Positions 1 to 7,438 are shown, counted from the stretch's first letter. The stretch: 15,612 nt of DNA from Anaerolineales bacterium UBA6128 (GCA_002423325.1 DIVQ01000101.1:14593-30204); one strand, 5' to 3'. The notes: generated by a model not told the origin, from the sequence alone. Numbers and translations: made by a program.

Positions 1-863
1 ACCTGCTGGACGCCTGCCTGGCCTCGGTGTACGCCAGCACCGGCGACCTTGGCCTGGAGGTCTTCGTCGTCGACAACGCCTCCACCGACGGAAGCGCCGC
101 GATGGTGCGCGAGCGCTATCCGCAAGTGCGCCTGGTCGAGAACACCGACAACCGTGGCTTTGCCGCCGCCAACAACCAGGCGCTGGCCCTCGCGCGCGGG
201 CGCCACGTGCTGCTGCTGAACAGCGACACGGAGGTTGCGCCCGACGCCATCGCGACATTGGTGGCCTTCATGGACGCACACCCACGGGCCGGCGCGGTGG
301 GTCCACTACTGCTCAATGCCGATGGCTCGCTGCAGCCCTCGTGCCATCCGGTTCTGACGCCCTGGCGCGAGTTCTGGCGCCTGCTCTTCCTCGATCGGTT
401 GCTGCCGCTCGCCACCTACCCGATGCGACATTGGGATCGCGAGACGCCCCGACCCGTTGAGGTCATCAAGGGCGCCTGCCTGCTCTTGCGCGCGGCCGCC
501 CTCGTCCAGGTGGGCCCCCTCGACGAACGCTACTTTATCTACACCGAAGAGATGGATCTGTGCGCCCGCCTGCTGGCGGCCGGCTGGACCAACCACTGGG
601 AGCCGCGCGCGCACGTCGTGCATCACGGCGAGGGCAGCACGCGTCAGGCGGCCGAAGCGATGTATGTGCAGCTCTACCGCAGCAAGGCCCAGTTCCACCG
701 CAAGCTCGGCGGCGAACGACGCGCCCGGCTCTTCAAAGTGCTGGTGGCGGTCGCCTACGTCCCGCGCTACCTCGCGGCAGCGTTAGGCGGCATCGTCTCG
801 CCCGGTCTCGCACGGCGCCGACGCACGATCGGACGCTTGCTCGCCGCTCTGCCCGGTATGTAG
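1..863 (+). CDS. GT2 family glycosyltransferase (rhamnosyltransferase-like), 5' end cut by window
   Basis: Transfers a sugar from a nucleotide-sugar to a growing lipid-linked saccharide on the cytoplasmic face. The frame is open from the left edge: codons before the GTG at 27 read LLDACLAS, the usual helix just after the first strand of a GT-A fold. That GTG is therefore an internal Val, and roughly 15-20 residues are probably missing. Seen motifs are VVDNASTDGS (nucleotide binding), LLLNSDTEV (the DxD-like metal site), KGACLLLRA and YTEEMDLCAR (the conserved acidic ED.D region holding the probable catalytic base). The order matches WbbL-like GT2 enzymes. The C-terminus is basic with no clear membrane helix. 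It stops at TAG 861-863, only 23 bases before the next gene, so co-transcription is likely. The family is sure; donor and acceptor cannot be read from the sequence. Confidence 0.9.
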   Translation, partial: LLDACLASVYASTGDLGLEVFVVDNASTDGSAAMVRERYPQVRLVENTDNRGFAAANNQALALARGRHVLLLNSDTEVAPDAIATLVAFMDAHPRAGAVGPLLLNADGSLQPSCHPVLTPWREFWRLLFLDRLLPLATYPMRHWDRETPRPVEVIKGACLLLRAAALVQVGPLDERYFIYTEEMDLCARLLAAGWTNHWEPRAHVVHHGEGSTRQAAEAMYVQLYRSKAQFHRKLGGERRARLFKVLVAVAYVPRYLAAALGGIVSPGLARRRRTIGRLLAALPGM

Positions 864-875
864 CCTCCCCGCTCC

Positions 876-880
876 GGAGG
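876..880 (+). promoter_or_regulatory. Shine-Dalgarno GGAGG deciding a TTG start
   Basis: GGAGG lies 6 bases before TTG 887 and just after the upstream stop. It supports the TTG as the start of the GT4 gene rather than the long in-frame extension back into the preceding gene. Confidence 0.75.
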
Positions 881-886
881 AAACCC

Positions 887-2035
887 TTGCGCCTCACCTA
901 CGTCCTGCTCTCCCCAACCTATGGCATGCACCAGTACGCCGCCGACCTGGCCAACCGCATGGCCCAGGCCGGGCACGACGTGCACCTGCTGACCACCACG
1001 CGCGCGCCGCTGTCGGGCTACCTGCCCGCCGTCACGTGGCACACGCCGGTGGACACGCGCAACAGCGGCTTTTCACCCGACGCGTTGCGCCCCGCCGGAT
1101 ACCGCGCCGTGCTGGCCACGTTGCGCGGTCTGCAGCCCGACCTGGTGCACTTTGTGGGACCGCACCTCTGGAACGCCGCGCTGCTGACCGCCCTGCGCCG
1201 CCAGGGCGTGCCCACCCTGCACACGCTGCACGACCTCGCGCCGCACTCGGGCACGGCCTACGGCCGCCTGCTGCACCTCTGGAACCGCGCCGTCGCCTGG
1301 CGCGCGGACCACATCCTGGTGCACGGCGCCTGCCAGCGCGATGCGCTGGTGGCGCAGGGGCTCGCGCCCGAGCGCGTCACGCACGTGCCGCTGCTGCACC
1401 TGTTCTGCGGCCCGGGCGCCCTCGACGGCGTCGTGGACGAGCCAACCCCCGCGAGCGGCGCGCCCTGGGCGCTCCTCTTTGGACGTCTGGAGGGCTACAA
1501 GGGCATCACGGACCTGCTCGCCGCCGCGCAGCAGTTGCCCGCGACCGCCGGACAACCGCGCATCGTGGTCGCGGGCGCTGGCCGCCTGGGCGACCACTGG
1601 ACCGCCGCAACGCCGCCGGGCGTCGAACTGCGCGACCATTTCATCGCCGACGCTGAGGCCATCGATCTCTTCCGCCGCTGCGCGCTGTTGGTGCTGCCCT
1701 ACCGCGACGCCAGCCAGTCGGCGCTTGTCGCCGCCGCCTACTACTTCCGCAAGCCGGTCATCGTCACGCGCGTCGGTGCCCTGCCCGAGTACGTCGAGGA
1801 GGGCGTCACCGGCTGGGTGGTAGCGCCCGGTCAGCCCGCGCAGTTGGCCCGCGTTCTGGCCGAGGCCCTGTCCGACCCGGCTCGGCTCGCCACCATGGGC
1901 GCCGCCGGTCGCGCCTGGTACGAGAGAGAGCGTGCTGTGGAATGGCATACGCTCCAAAGCATGTATAGTCGCCTAGTCGACCCCATCGATATGTCGCACG
2001 TGCCTCCCCAGGGTCGCAACTCGGCCAGATGGTAA
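887..2035 (+). CDS. GT4 family glycosyltransferase (GT-B fold), TTG start
   Basis: A retaining GT-B glycosyltransferase, probably adding a sugar to the EPS repeat unit. The start was set at TTG 887 because it has a GGAGG six bases upstream and gives the canonical beginning MRLTYVLLSPTYGMHQYAAD; the open frame runs further upstream but overlaps the previous gene. The product is 382 residues, normal for the family. The N-terminal Rossmann domain is about 1-180. The C-terminal domain has the GRLEGYKG loop (199-206), PYRDASQSALVAAAY (271-285), RKPVIVTRVGALPEYVEEG (288-306) and GWVVAPG. The usual E-x7-E pair is altered: the first Glu region reads DASQSAL and the second position is Ala, a variant I recall from a GT4 subgroup. 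Base composition falls after about 1920, so the last 35 or so residues differ in codon style from the rest. The stop is four bases before the next ATG. Confidence 0.88.
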   Translation: MRLTYVLLSPTYGMHQYAADLANRMAQAGHDVHLLTTTRAPLSGYLPAVTWHTPVDTRNSGFSPDALRPAGYRAVLATLRGLQPDLVHFVGPHLWNAALLTALRRQGVPTLHTLHDLAPHSGTAYGRLLHLWNRAVAWRADHILVHGACQRDALVAQGLAPERVTHVPLLHLFCGPGALDGVVDEPTPASGAPWALLFGRLEGYKGITDLLAAAQQLPATAGQPRIVVAGAGRLGDHWTAATPPGVELRDHFIADAEAIDLFRRCALLVLPYRDASQSALVAAAYYFRKPVIVTRVGALPEYVEEGVTGWVVAPGQPAQLARVLAEALSDPARLATMGAAGRAWYERERAVEWHTLQSMYSRLVDPIDMSHVPPQGRNSARW

Positions 2036-2039
2036 AGCC

Positions 2040-3269
2040 ATGACCGCAACATCGTTCATCTGGCCCCTCGTCACCGCGACTAGCGTCGCCATCCAAGCGG
2101 TCGCCTGGCTTGGCTTGCTCTACCACTACCTGCTACTGGCCGCCAGCACCCTCAAAACGAAGAGCCAGCCGACTGTTTGCGCCGACCGCTCTAGATCCTT
2201 TGCGATCGCCATCCCGGCGCATAACGAGGAGACCGTGCTGGCCGAAACCGTCCGTCTTCTGGCTCAACTCGACTATCCCCGCACGCAGTACGATGTGTTC
2301 GTCGTCGCCGACTACTGCGTGGATCAGACCGCGGATACCGCGCGGGCAGCTGGTGCTACCTGCTACGAGCGACAGGAAGGGTCTCAGGGACGGAAGGCTC
2401 ATGCGCTCCGCTGGCTCCTCGACCGTATCCTCGACTCTCCGCGCGGATACGACGCGGTGGTGGTGTTCGACGCAGACAGTCATGTGGAACCGGGCTTCCT
2501 GACCGCAATGAACCAGGCGCTAGCTTCCGGTCGTGCTGTTCTCCAGGGTCGACGGGTAATGCGCACATCGGGGCAAGGGGGATTCGAGTCCATAGAAGCG
2601 GCCGATATGCGCATAAACAACCTGCTTCGCAATCAGGCCAAGGCCAGACTTGGTCTGTCCTGTAGGCTTATGGGTGACGCCATGTGCTTCACATCGGCCA
2701 TACTTCGGCAGTATGGGTGGCCGACCGAATCTCTTGTTGAGGATCGTGAGTACGGCCTATACCTCGGAATCCAAGGGGTCACCGTAGGCTACGTCCCAGC
2801 AGCTGTGTCGTACGGCCAGACAGCCCCCTCGTGGCGAGCTGCCTCGCAACAGCGCGTTCGGTGGTACGCGGGAGTCCACGCCATTCGGCGCAGCTTGCGG
2901 GCCAACTTGCTCGAGGCCGCTATCTCCAAGCATCAATGGAGTTCTGTCGATGGGGCAGTGGAGATGATTCTGCCTCCCTTCTCAGTCTTGGGGCTACTGT
3001 CGGCCGTGGGGCTAGGGCTAGCACTCATTCGCGTTCCGCCGCATCACACCAGCGTCATGTTGTCCTGTGGAGCGTTGCTCCTTTGGGTCGCACTACCCTT
3101 CCTGTGCCTCACCGTAGATCGTGCTCCCGCAACCGAATTCGGCGCGCTGGCTATGGCACCCGCTTACCTGCTGTGGCGCCTGCTCATCGGTCTTGCTGCC
3201 AGACTGGGCGGCAAACGCGTACGCTGGGTGCGCACAGTTCGCCGTGAGGAAACTAAGCGTCTGCACTAG
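2040..3269 (+). CDS. Membrane GT2 glycosyltransferase, processive (cellulose/hyaluronan synthase-like) motif set
   Basis: A 409-residue GT2 enzyme anchored in the membrane. One hydrophobic helix lies at about 12-36, then the GT-A domain, then about three helices (roughly 308-330, 338-357, 366-385) and a basic tail. Key residues are FAIAIPAHNEE (54-64), DADSHVEPGF (144-153, the DxD metal site), LVEDREYGL (232-240, catalytic ED) and QQRVRW (270-275, the QxxRW acceptor motif). The D..DxD..ED..QxxRW set is that of BcsA, HasA and NodC-type enzymes, which make or extend beta-linked chains. With few C-terminal helices it could add single residues rather than extrude a polymer. GC content is clearly lower than in flanking genes (31 of 60 bases at 2581-2640), suggesting different ancestry. 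It starts four bases after the GT4 stop with only a weak Shine-Dalgarno, consistent with translational coupling. Confidence 0.88.
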   Translation: MTATSFIWPLVTATSVAIQAVAWLGLLYHYLLLAASTLKTKSQPTVCADRSRSFAIAIPAHNEETVLAETVRLLAQLDYPRTQYDVFVVADYCVDQTADTARAAGATCYERQEGSQGRKAHALRWLLDRILDSPRGYDAVVVFDADSHVEPGFLTAMNQALASGRAVLQGRRVMRTSGQGGFESIEAADMRINNLLRNQAKARLGLSCRLMGDAMCFTSAILRQYGWPTESLVEDREYGLYLGIQGVTVGYVPAAVSYGQTAPSWRAASQQRVRWYAGVHAIRRSLRANLLEAAISKHQWSSVDGAVEMILPPFSVLGLLSAVGLGLALIRVPPHHTSVMLSCGALLLWVALPFLCLTVDRAPATEFGALAMAPAYLLWRLLIGLAARLGGKRVRWVRTVRREETKRLH

Positions 3270-3314
3270 CGGCCAGTCGCGAGCGGTTGGTGGACCGTGG
3301 AACCAAGTCTATGG

Positions 3315-3328
3315 CGCCGCATGCGGCG
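3315..3328. repeat. Perfect 14-bp palindrome CGCCGCATGCGGCG
   Basis: The sequence equals its own reverse complement over 14 bases, with no loop and no following T-run, 45 bases after the upstream stop. It could be a dimeric protein-binding site. It is GC-rich in a GC-rich genome, so chance is possible. Confidence 0.4.
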
Positions 3329-3485
3329 AGAAGCCCTTCTCAGAAGCCTGCTCGCCCTGGGTCTGCGACAAATCCTAGGCATCGTCGCCATTTCATGCGA
3401 TCACTCACGCCGCGCTGGGGTCGTTGCGCCGGCGGCCCCCGATGGCACGCTGAATGTACCTTGGCAACCACCAGGCACTCATCAC

Positions 3486-3495
3486 AGGAGAAAGG
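3486..3495 (+). promoter_or_regulatory. Purine-rich Shine-Dalgarno supporting a GTG start at 3502
   Basis: AGGAG at 3486-3490 followed by AAAGG at 3491-3495 precedes GTG 3502 by 11 and 6 bases. The in-frame ATG at 3454 has no comparable site and would put this purine stretch inside the coding region. Confidence 0.55.
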
Positions 3496-3501
3496 CAGAA
3501 G

Positions 3502-4203
3502 GTGACTGATTCCGACACTGCCCTCGATATGGTGCGAGAGACGCGCTTTCTCATCAACCGCGTGGACGACTGGATCTTTGAGGAGATCTCGCCGTACCTG
3601 GGACAGAGAGTCCTTGAGGTGGGCTGCGGTCTAGGCAACCTGCTATCGAGATTGGCGGGACGTGAGAAGGTGGTTGGGCTTGATACCGACTTTGCCAGCG
3701 TCAGTAGGCTTAAGGCGACCTATGGCTCTCACGCAGGAATGGAAGTGGTCCAGGCTGACATCGCGGACGAGAGCGTCTTGGCGCTACGGGACTACGGCTT
3801 TGACACAATCGTATGTCTCAATGTGCTGGAGCACATCGAGCATGATGAGGTTGCTCTCGCCAACATGCGAGCGTTGTTGAAACTGAACGGGCATCTCTTG
3901 CTCGTGGTGCCGGCCCACTCTTGGCTGTACGGTTCGATGGACGCAGCCATCGGCCACTATCGACGCTACGAAACCGGAGGCCTACAGGCGAAACTCGCCT
4001 CAGCCGGCTTTCAGCTGACTGCGAGCAAGTACCTGAACACGTTTGGCGCGTTGGGCTGGTGGTTCAACGGCAGAGTTCTGCGACGCCCGGTGCCTCCTTC
4101 TGACCAACTGAGGCTTTTCAACCACGTTGTGCCAGCCGTCAGAGCGATCGAGGGCTGGATCAACCCGCGGCTTGGCATCTCCCTGCTCGTCGTGGCTCAA
4201 TAG
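3502..4203 (+). CDS. Class I SAM-dependent methyltransferase (Methyltransf_11/12-like), GTG start
   Basis: Probably methylates a sugar or lipid-linked glycan, judging from its place between glycosyltransferases; the substrate is not deducible. With the GTG at 3502 the product is 233 residues; an in-frame ATG at 3454 would add 16 atypical residues. Motif I is VLEVGCGLGNLLSRL (about 35-49). The acidic residue of motif II is in VVGLDTDFASV, the motif III region is VVQADIADES, and motif IV/post-IV is FDTIVCLNVLEHIEHDE. The stretch AHSWLYGSMDAAIGHYRRYE is typical of a methyltransferase subfamily commonly found next to GT2 enzymes. No signal peptide or membrane segment is evident. It shares the lower-GC style of the preceding GT2, so the two may have arrived together. 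Its TAG stop is three bases before the next ATG. Confidence 0.85.
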   Translation: MTDSDTALDMVRETRFLINRVDDWIFEEISPYLGQRVLEVGCGLGNLLSRLAGREKVVGLDTDFASVSRLKATYGSHAGMEVVQADIADESVLALRDYGFDTIVCLNVLEHIEHDEVALANMRALLKLNGHLLLVVPAHSWLYGSMDAAIGHYRRYETGGLQAKLASAGFQLTASKYLNTFGALGWWFNGRVLRRPVPPSDQLRLFNHVVPAVRAIEGWINPRLGISLLVVAQ

Positions 4204-4206
4204 CCA

Positions 4207-5556
4207 ATGAAGCACAACAGACTGCCGTTGGCGATCGTCCTCGCAATTTCGGTCCTGATCCGTCTGGCTATCGCCCTCTACCTGGGCGACTCGATTGATG
4301 CTCCGCAGCCTGCCAGTGATCAGGTGTCCTATGACGCCGTGGCACAGCGCCTCTTGGAGGGAAAAGGGTTCTCGTTTGAGCGGCGCTGGTACCCGTTCAT
4401 ATCTGCGGACACGCCCACCGCGTTCTGGTCCTTCCTCTACCCGCTCTTCCTGGCGGCCGTCTATGCGCTCGCCGGCCCGCACCCGCTGGCCGCGCGCCTG
4501 GTGCAGGCCGTGTTGGGCGGCATCCTGCTGCCCTGGCTGCTCTACCGCCTGACCCGCCGCCTGCAGCAGCCCGACGACGCCGACCCACCGCCTGCCGCGT
4601 CGCACTGGCGCTGGGCCCCTCTGGTCGCTGCCGCCCTGGCGGCCGGGTACGGCTACTTTGCGCTCTACGCCGCCATGTTGATGACCGAGACCTACTACAT
4701 TGCGGCGCTGCTTTGGTCACTGGAGCGCGCCCTGGCGTTGGGCGCACGGCTGCGGCGCGGCGAGCGCGTCCCCTGGGGGCTGACGCTGACCTTCGGCCTC
4801 AGCCTGGTGCTCGCCACGCTGCTGCGGCAGTCGTTTCTGCCCTGGGTGCCGGTGCTCTTCCTGTGGTTGCTCTGGCAGGCGCGACGGCGCATATCCTGGA
4901 CGGCGCTGCGGCCGCTGGTAGCGTCTGGCCTGCTATTGCTGCTGGGCATCGCCCCGTGGACGCTGCGCAACTATGCGGTCTATGGCCGCTTTCTGCTGCT
5001 CAACTCGAACACCGGCTATGCCATGTACTCGGCGCAGCACCCCATCCACGGCGATCGCTTCGACGAGTACGCCGCCGCCCCGCTGCCCGACGACCTGCTG
5101 GGCGAGAACGAGGCCGAGTGGGACCGCGACCTGTTGCGCCGCGGCATCGGCTTTGTGCTGGACGATCCGCCGCGCTACCTGCGCCTGAGCCTGAGCCGTG
5201 TACGCGCCTACTTCGAGTTCTGGCCCACCGCCGACTCGACGACGCTCAACAACATCGGCTCGTTGCTGTCGTTTGGCCTGTTCCTGCCGTTCATGCTCTA
5301 CGGCCTCTGGCTGGGCGCCCGTCGCCACAAAGCCGGCCTCCCGCCCCTGCGCGGCCGCAGCCTGCTGTACCTCTTTTTGCTCGTTTACTCCATCGTCCAT
5401 ATTATGACCTGGGCGATGGTGCGTTATCGTCTGCCGGTGGATGCCGTCCTCTTGGTCTTTGCCGCTTTGGCGGTCACCGACCTTGGACAGCGCATCCTCA
5501 ACTGCCGGGCCCGCACACGCAACCCGGCCGGCGGCCTCGTTGATGCGTCCGTATAG
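4207..5556 (+). CDS. GT-C membrane glycosyltransferase (GT39/PMT_2, ArnT-like)
   Basis: A polytopic membrane enzyme of 449 residues that uses a polyprenyl-phosphate sugar donor to modify a glycan, lipid or protein on the outer face of the membrane. The first helix (about 8-26) is followed by the loop DQVSYDAVAQRLLEGKGFSF (38-57), whose Asp residues occupy the position of the catalytic acidic residue in this superfamily. ADTPTAFWSFLYPLFLAAVY (67-86) is a typical second signature. About eight to ten further hydrophobic helices follow, with a soluble loop around NSNTGYAMYSAQHP. The beginning (to about 4400) has the lower-GC style of the upstream genes (35 of 60 at 4321-4380), while from about 4430 it is very GC-rich (48 of 60 at 4441-4500), as if the gene were a recombinant. 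It starts three bases after the methyltransferase stop. ArnT, PMT and Alg9-like assignments cannot be separated here. Confidence 0.82.
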   Translation: MKHNRLPLAIVLAISVLIRLAIALYLGDSIDAPQPASDQVSYDAVAQRLLEGKGFSFERRWYPFISADTPTAFWSFLYPLFLAAVYALAGPHPLAARLVQAVLGGILLPWLLYRLTRRLQQPDDADPPPAASHWRWAPLVAAALAAGYGYFALYAAMLMTETYYIAALLWSLERALALGARLRRGERVPWGLTLTFGLSLVLATLLRQSFLPWVPVLFLWLLWQARRRISWTALRPLVASGLLLLLGIAPWTLRNYAVYGRFLLLNSNTGYAMYSAQHPIHGDRFDEYAAAPLPDDLLGENEAEWDRDLLRRGIGFVLDDPPRYLRLSLSRVRAYFEFWPTADSTTLNNIGSLLSFGLFLPFMLYGLWLGARRHKAGLPPLRGRSLLYLFLLVYSIVHIMTWAMVRYRLPVDAVLLVFAALAVTDLGQRILNCRARTRNPAGGLVDASV

Positions 5557-5571
5557 AGGGAGAGTGTCGCA

Positions 5572-7251
5572 ATGGAGCTAAAGCGCTACTGGCGCCTGTT
5601 GAGCAAGTGGTTGTGGCTGATCGTGCTGGCCGCCGTGGTGGCCGGAGCCACCTCCTACCTCACCGTGCGCGCCCAACCCCCCACCTACTCGTCGCGCACG
5701 ACGCTGATGGTGGGCAGTACGCTGCAGAGCACCAACCCCAAGTCCACCGAGTACTATCTGGGTGAGCAACTGGCCGTCACCTATGCCGAACTGATCAAGC
5801 GTGAGCCGGTGCTCACAGCCGCGCTCGACAGTCTGGGTCTCCCGCCCGACTGGGAGGGCCTCAGCAAGCGCGTGACGGTCAAGCTGATCCCCAGCACGCA
5901 GCTCATCGAGCTCTCCGTGCTCGACACCAGCCCCTACCGCGCCGCCGCGATCGCCGACGCCATCGCGCAACAGGTCATCGCGCTGACGCCCGAGGCCGAG
6001 GCCTCGGTCAGCGCCGAGCGCGCCTTTGCGTCCGAGCAGTTGGCCGACATCGAGACCAAGATCGACTCGACCCAGGACGAGGTCGTGCGCCTCAAGCAGG
6101 AACGCGATGCCGCCATGAGCGCCCGCCGCATCGCCGACCTCAACAGCCAGATCAACGCGCTCGAACTCAAGATCACCGGCTGGCAGAGTACCTATTCCTC
6201 GCTGCTCACCTACCTCAAGGGCGGCGACATCAACGTGATTCGCGTCGTGGAAGAGGCCAACATCCGCACGACGCCCGTGTCGACCAGCCCCTTCTCCGTG
6301 ATGGCGTTGGCCGCCGCCAGCGGCGCCGCACTGGCCGTGGCCGCGGCCCTGCTGGTCGAGTACCTCGAGGACACCATCAAGGACCAGAAGGAAGTGGAGG
6401 AGCGCCTGGGCCTGCCCACGCTCGCAGTGATCGGCAACATTGTCGAGGCCAACGCCAGCCCGAGCACGGTCTCGACGACGCATCCTCGTTCGGCCTATGC
6501 CGAGGTCTACCGCATGTTGCGCACGAGCCTGCGCTTTGCGCTTCCGGCCGCCAAGCACAAGCGCGTGATCATGGTGACGAGCGCGAGCCCCGGCGAGGGC
6601 AAGACCACCACATCCTGCAACCTGGCCGCCGTCATGGCACAGGCCGGTGAAAAGGTCATCCTGGTCGATGCCGACCTGCGCCGCGGGTCGATGCACACCG
6701 CCATGGGCCTCGACAATGCTCAGGGCCTGACCACGCTGCTCATCGGCGACGTCGACTCGGTCGACGATGTGCTGCAGCCCACATCGCTCGACTATCTCAA
6801 GGTGCTCACATGCGGACCCTTCCCGCCCAACGCGGCCGAATTGCTGGGCTCGCCGCGCATGCTCGAGGTCCTGGCCGAGCTCAGCGAGCGCGCGGATACG
6901 GTGCTGCTGGACAGCGCCCCGCTGCTGGCCGTGACCGATGCAGCGGTGCTGGCAGGCGAAGTGACCGGCACGGTGATCGTCTACGAGCTCGGACGCACGC
7001 GTCTCTCTGCCCTCACCGAAGCGGTGGACGTGGCGCGCAAGGCGGGCGGCAATATCCTCGGCGTGGTCGGCAACCGCCTGCGTGTGGCGCGACGACGCTA
7101 CGGCGGCTATGGCGGCTACGGCGGCTATGGCGAGTACGGCAGCTACCGCTACGGCGAAGACAAAAAGCGCTCAAAACGGAAAAGCCGCAAAAAGCCGCCT
7201 GCAGCCGACCAGCAACCGAACCCACCCGCCGATCCGACCGACTTGATGTAG
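5572..7251 (+). CDS. Wzz-BY-kinase fusion (Wzc/CapAB-like polysaccharide co-polymerase and tyrosine autokinase)
   Basis: Controls polysaccharide chain length and export by cycles of tyrosine autophosphorylation. The 559-residue product has an N-terminal Wzz domain with membrane helices at about 13-30 and 241-262 and an extracytoplasmic, partly coiled-coil loop between them (about 145-205). The cytoplasmic BY-kinase follows. It contains EVYRMLR (311-317), the Ex2Rx2R oligomerisation motif; Walker A SASPGEGKT (337-345); Walker A' VILVDADLRRG (362-372); and Walker B TVLLDSAPLLAVTDA (443-457, with Ala where a second Pro is common). The tail has seven tyrosines at 510, 513, 516, 519, 522, 525 and 527 in a YGG-type repeat, then a lysine/arginine-rich and proline-rich end. 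Kinase and adaptor are one chain, as in proteobacterial Wzc. No cognate tyrosine phosphatase is in the window. The ATG lies 15 bases after the previous stop, with a GAGGGAGAG upstream. Confidence 0.93.
   Translation: MELKRYWRLLSKWLWLIVLAAVVAGATSYLTVRAQPPTYSSRTTLMVGSTLQSTNPKSTEYYLGEQLAVTYAELIKREPVLTAALDSLGLPPDWEGLSKRVTVKLIPSTQLIELSVLDTSPYRAAAIADAIAQQVIALTPEAEASVSAERAFASEQLADIETKIDSTQDEVVRLKQERDAAMSARRIADLNSQINALELKITGWQSTYSSLLTYLKGGDINVIRVVEEANIRTTPVSTSPFSVMALAAASGAALAVAAALLVEYLEDTIKDQKEVEERLGLPTLAVIGNIVEANASPSTVSTTHPRSAYAEVYRMLRTSLRFALPAAKHKRVIMVTSASPGEGKTTTSCNLAAVMAQAGEKVILVDADLRRGSMHTAMGLDNAQGLTTLLIGDVDSVDDVLQPTSLDYLKVLTCGPFPPNAAELLGSPRMLEVLAELSERADTVLLDSAPLLAVTDAAVLAGEVTGTVIVYELGRTRLSALTEAVDVARKAGGNILGVVGNRLRVARRRYGGYGGYGGYGEYGSYRYGEDKKRSKRKSRKKPPAADQQPNPPADPTDLM
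7099..7152 (+). repeat. 9-bp coding repeat (TAY-GGC-GGC) making the Tyr-rich tail of the BY-kinase
   Basis: Tyrosine codons start at 7099, 7108, 7117, 7126 and 7135 in exact 9-base steps, then at 7144 and 7150. The first three units are Tyr-Gly-Gly and the next two Tyr-Gly-Glu and Tyr-Gly-Ser. Alternating TAC and TAT codons suggest duplications in units of 18 bases, or selection on the protein rather than recent slippage. Confidence 0.85.
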
Positions 7252-7265
7252 GGTCAGCGCGCAGT

Positions 7266-7294
7266 TTGTGCGCAGCAAGTATCTCGTCTATACT
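7266..7294 (+). promoter_or_regulatory. Sigma70-type promoter upstream of the sugar transferase
   Basis: A -35-like TTGTGC (7266-7271) and a -10-like TATACT (7289-7294) are separated by exactly 17 bases, in a 187-bp gap that is strikingly AT-rich for this region. Transcription would start near 7301 and give a leader of about 138 bases before the TTG start at 7439. It would make the sugar transferase and nucleotidyltransferase a unit of their own. Confidence 0.6.
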
Positions 7295-7305
7295 ATAGGC
7301 CTCGT

Positions 7306-7322
7306 GTATACGTGATATATAC
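7306..7322. promoter_or_regulatory. AT-rich dyad GTATA-N7-TATAC just downstream of the predicted transcription start
   Basis: The arms GTATA (7306-7310) and TATAC (7318-7322) are inverted repeats around a 7-base centre. A further TATAC overlaps the -10 box at 7289. The position, right after the predicted +1, is that of a repressor operator. This is inference; no regulator gene is in the window. Confidence 0.35.
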
Positions 7323-7426
7323 CTCCGCGTGCTAAGCTGATTGCAGGCCGATGCCTTGTTCGTCATCAGGCGCCGGCCCGACAACTGGTAATGTTGCCGC
7401 TGTCCGACGGGCCTCACTCGATCCCT

Positions 7427-7432
7427 GGGAGA
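7427..7432 (+). promoter_or_regulatory. Shine-Dalgarno GGGAGA deciding a TTG start
   Basis: GGGAGA ends six bases before TTG 7439. The upstream in-frame ATG at 7391 has no such site and would place this motif inside the coding sequence. Confidence 0.6.
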
Positions 7433-7438
7433 TCAACT

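Larger units (their letters stand above)
3270..3501 (+). other. 232-bp intergenic spacer; short unassigned frame
   Basis: The only large gap in the first half of the cluster. I see no convincing promoter (no -10 with a correctly spaced -35) and no terminator with a T-run. A GTG-initiated frame of 70 codons (3297-3509) covers most of it and would end eight bases inside the methyltransferase. It has a weak upstream GGTGG, no recognisable domain and Arg-rich composition, so I do not call it a gene. The spacer holds a perfect 14-bp palindrome (3315-3328). It may be residue of a lost gene or of the recombination that brought in the neighbouring genes. Confidence 0.5.

Noticed and set aside
560..886. 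Upstream extension of the GT4 gene into the preceding glycosyltransferase
   Set aside because: It would overlap a conserved GT2 coding region by 300 bases. The TTG at 887 has a well-placed GGAGG and gives the canonical N-terminus.
5578..6696. Minus-strand open frame (372 codons) opposite the BY-kinase
   Set aside because: The plus strand shows all Wzz and BY-kinase motifs; the antisense translation is Gly/His/Arg-rich without any domain.
7259..7273. GCGCA-GTTTG-TGCGC hairpin after the BY-kinase stop as a terminator
   Set aside because: The stem is only five base pairs, there is no T-run, and it overlaps the -35 region of the predicted promoter.
7391..7438. ATG 7391 as start of the sugar transferase
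   Set aside because: There is no Shine-Dalgarno before it, and the GGGAGA that fits TTG 7439 would lie inside the gene. It is not fully excluded.
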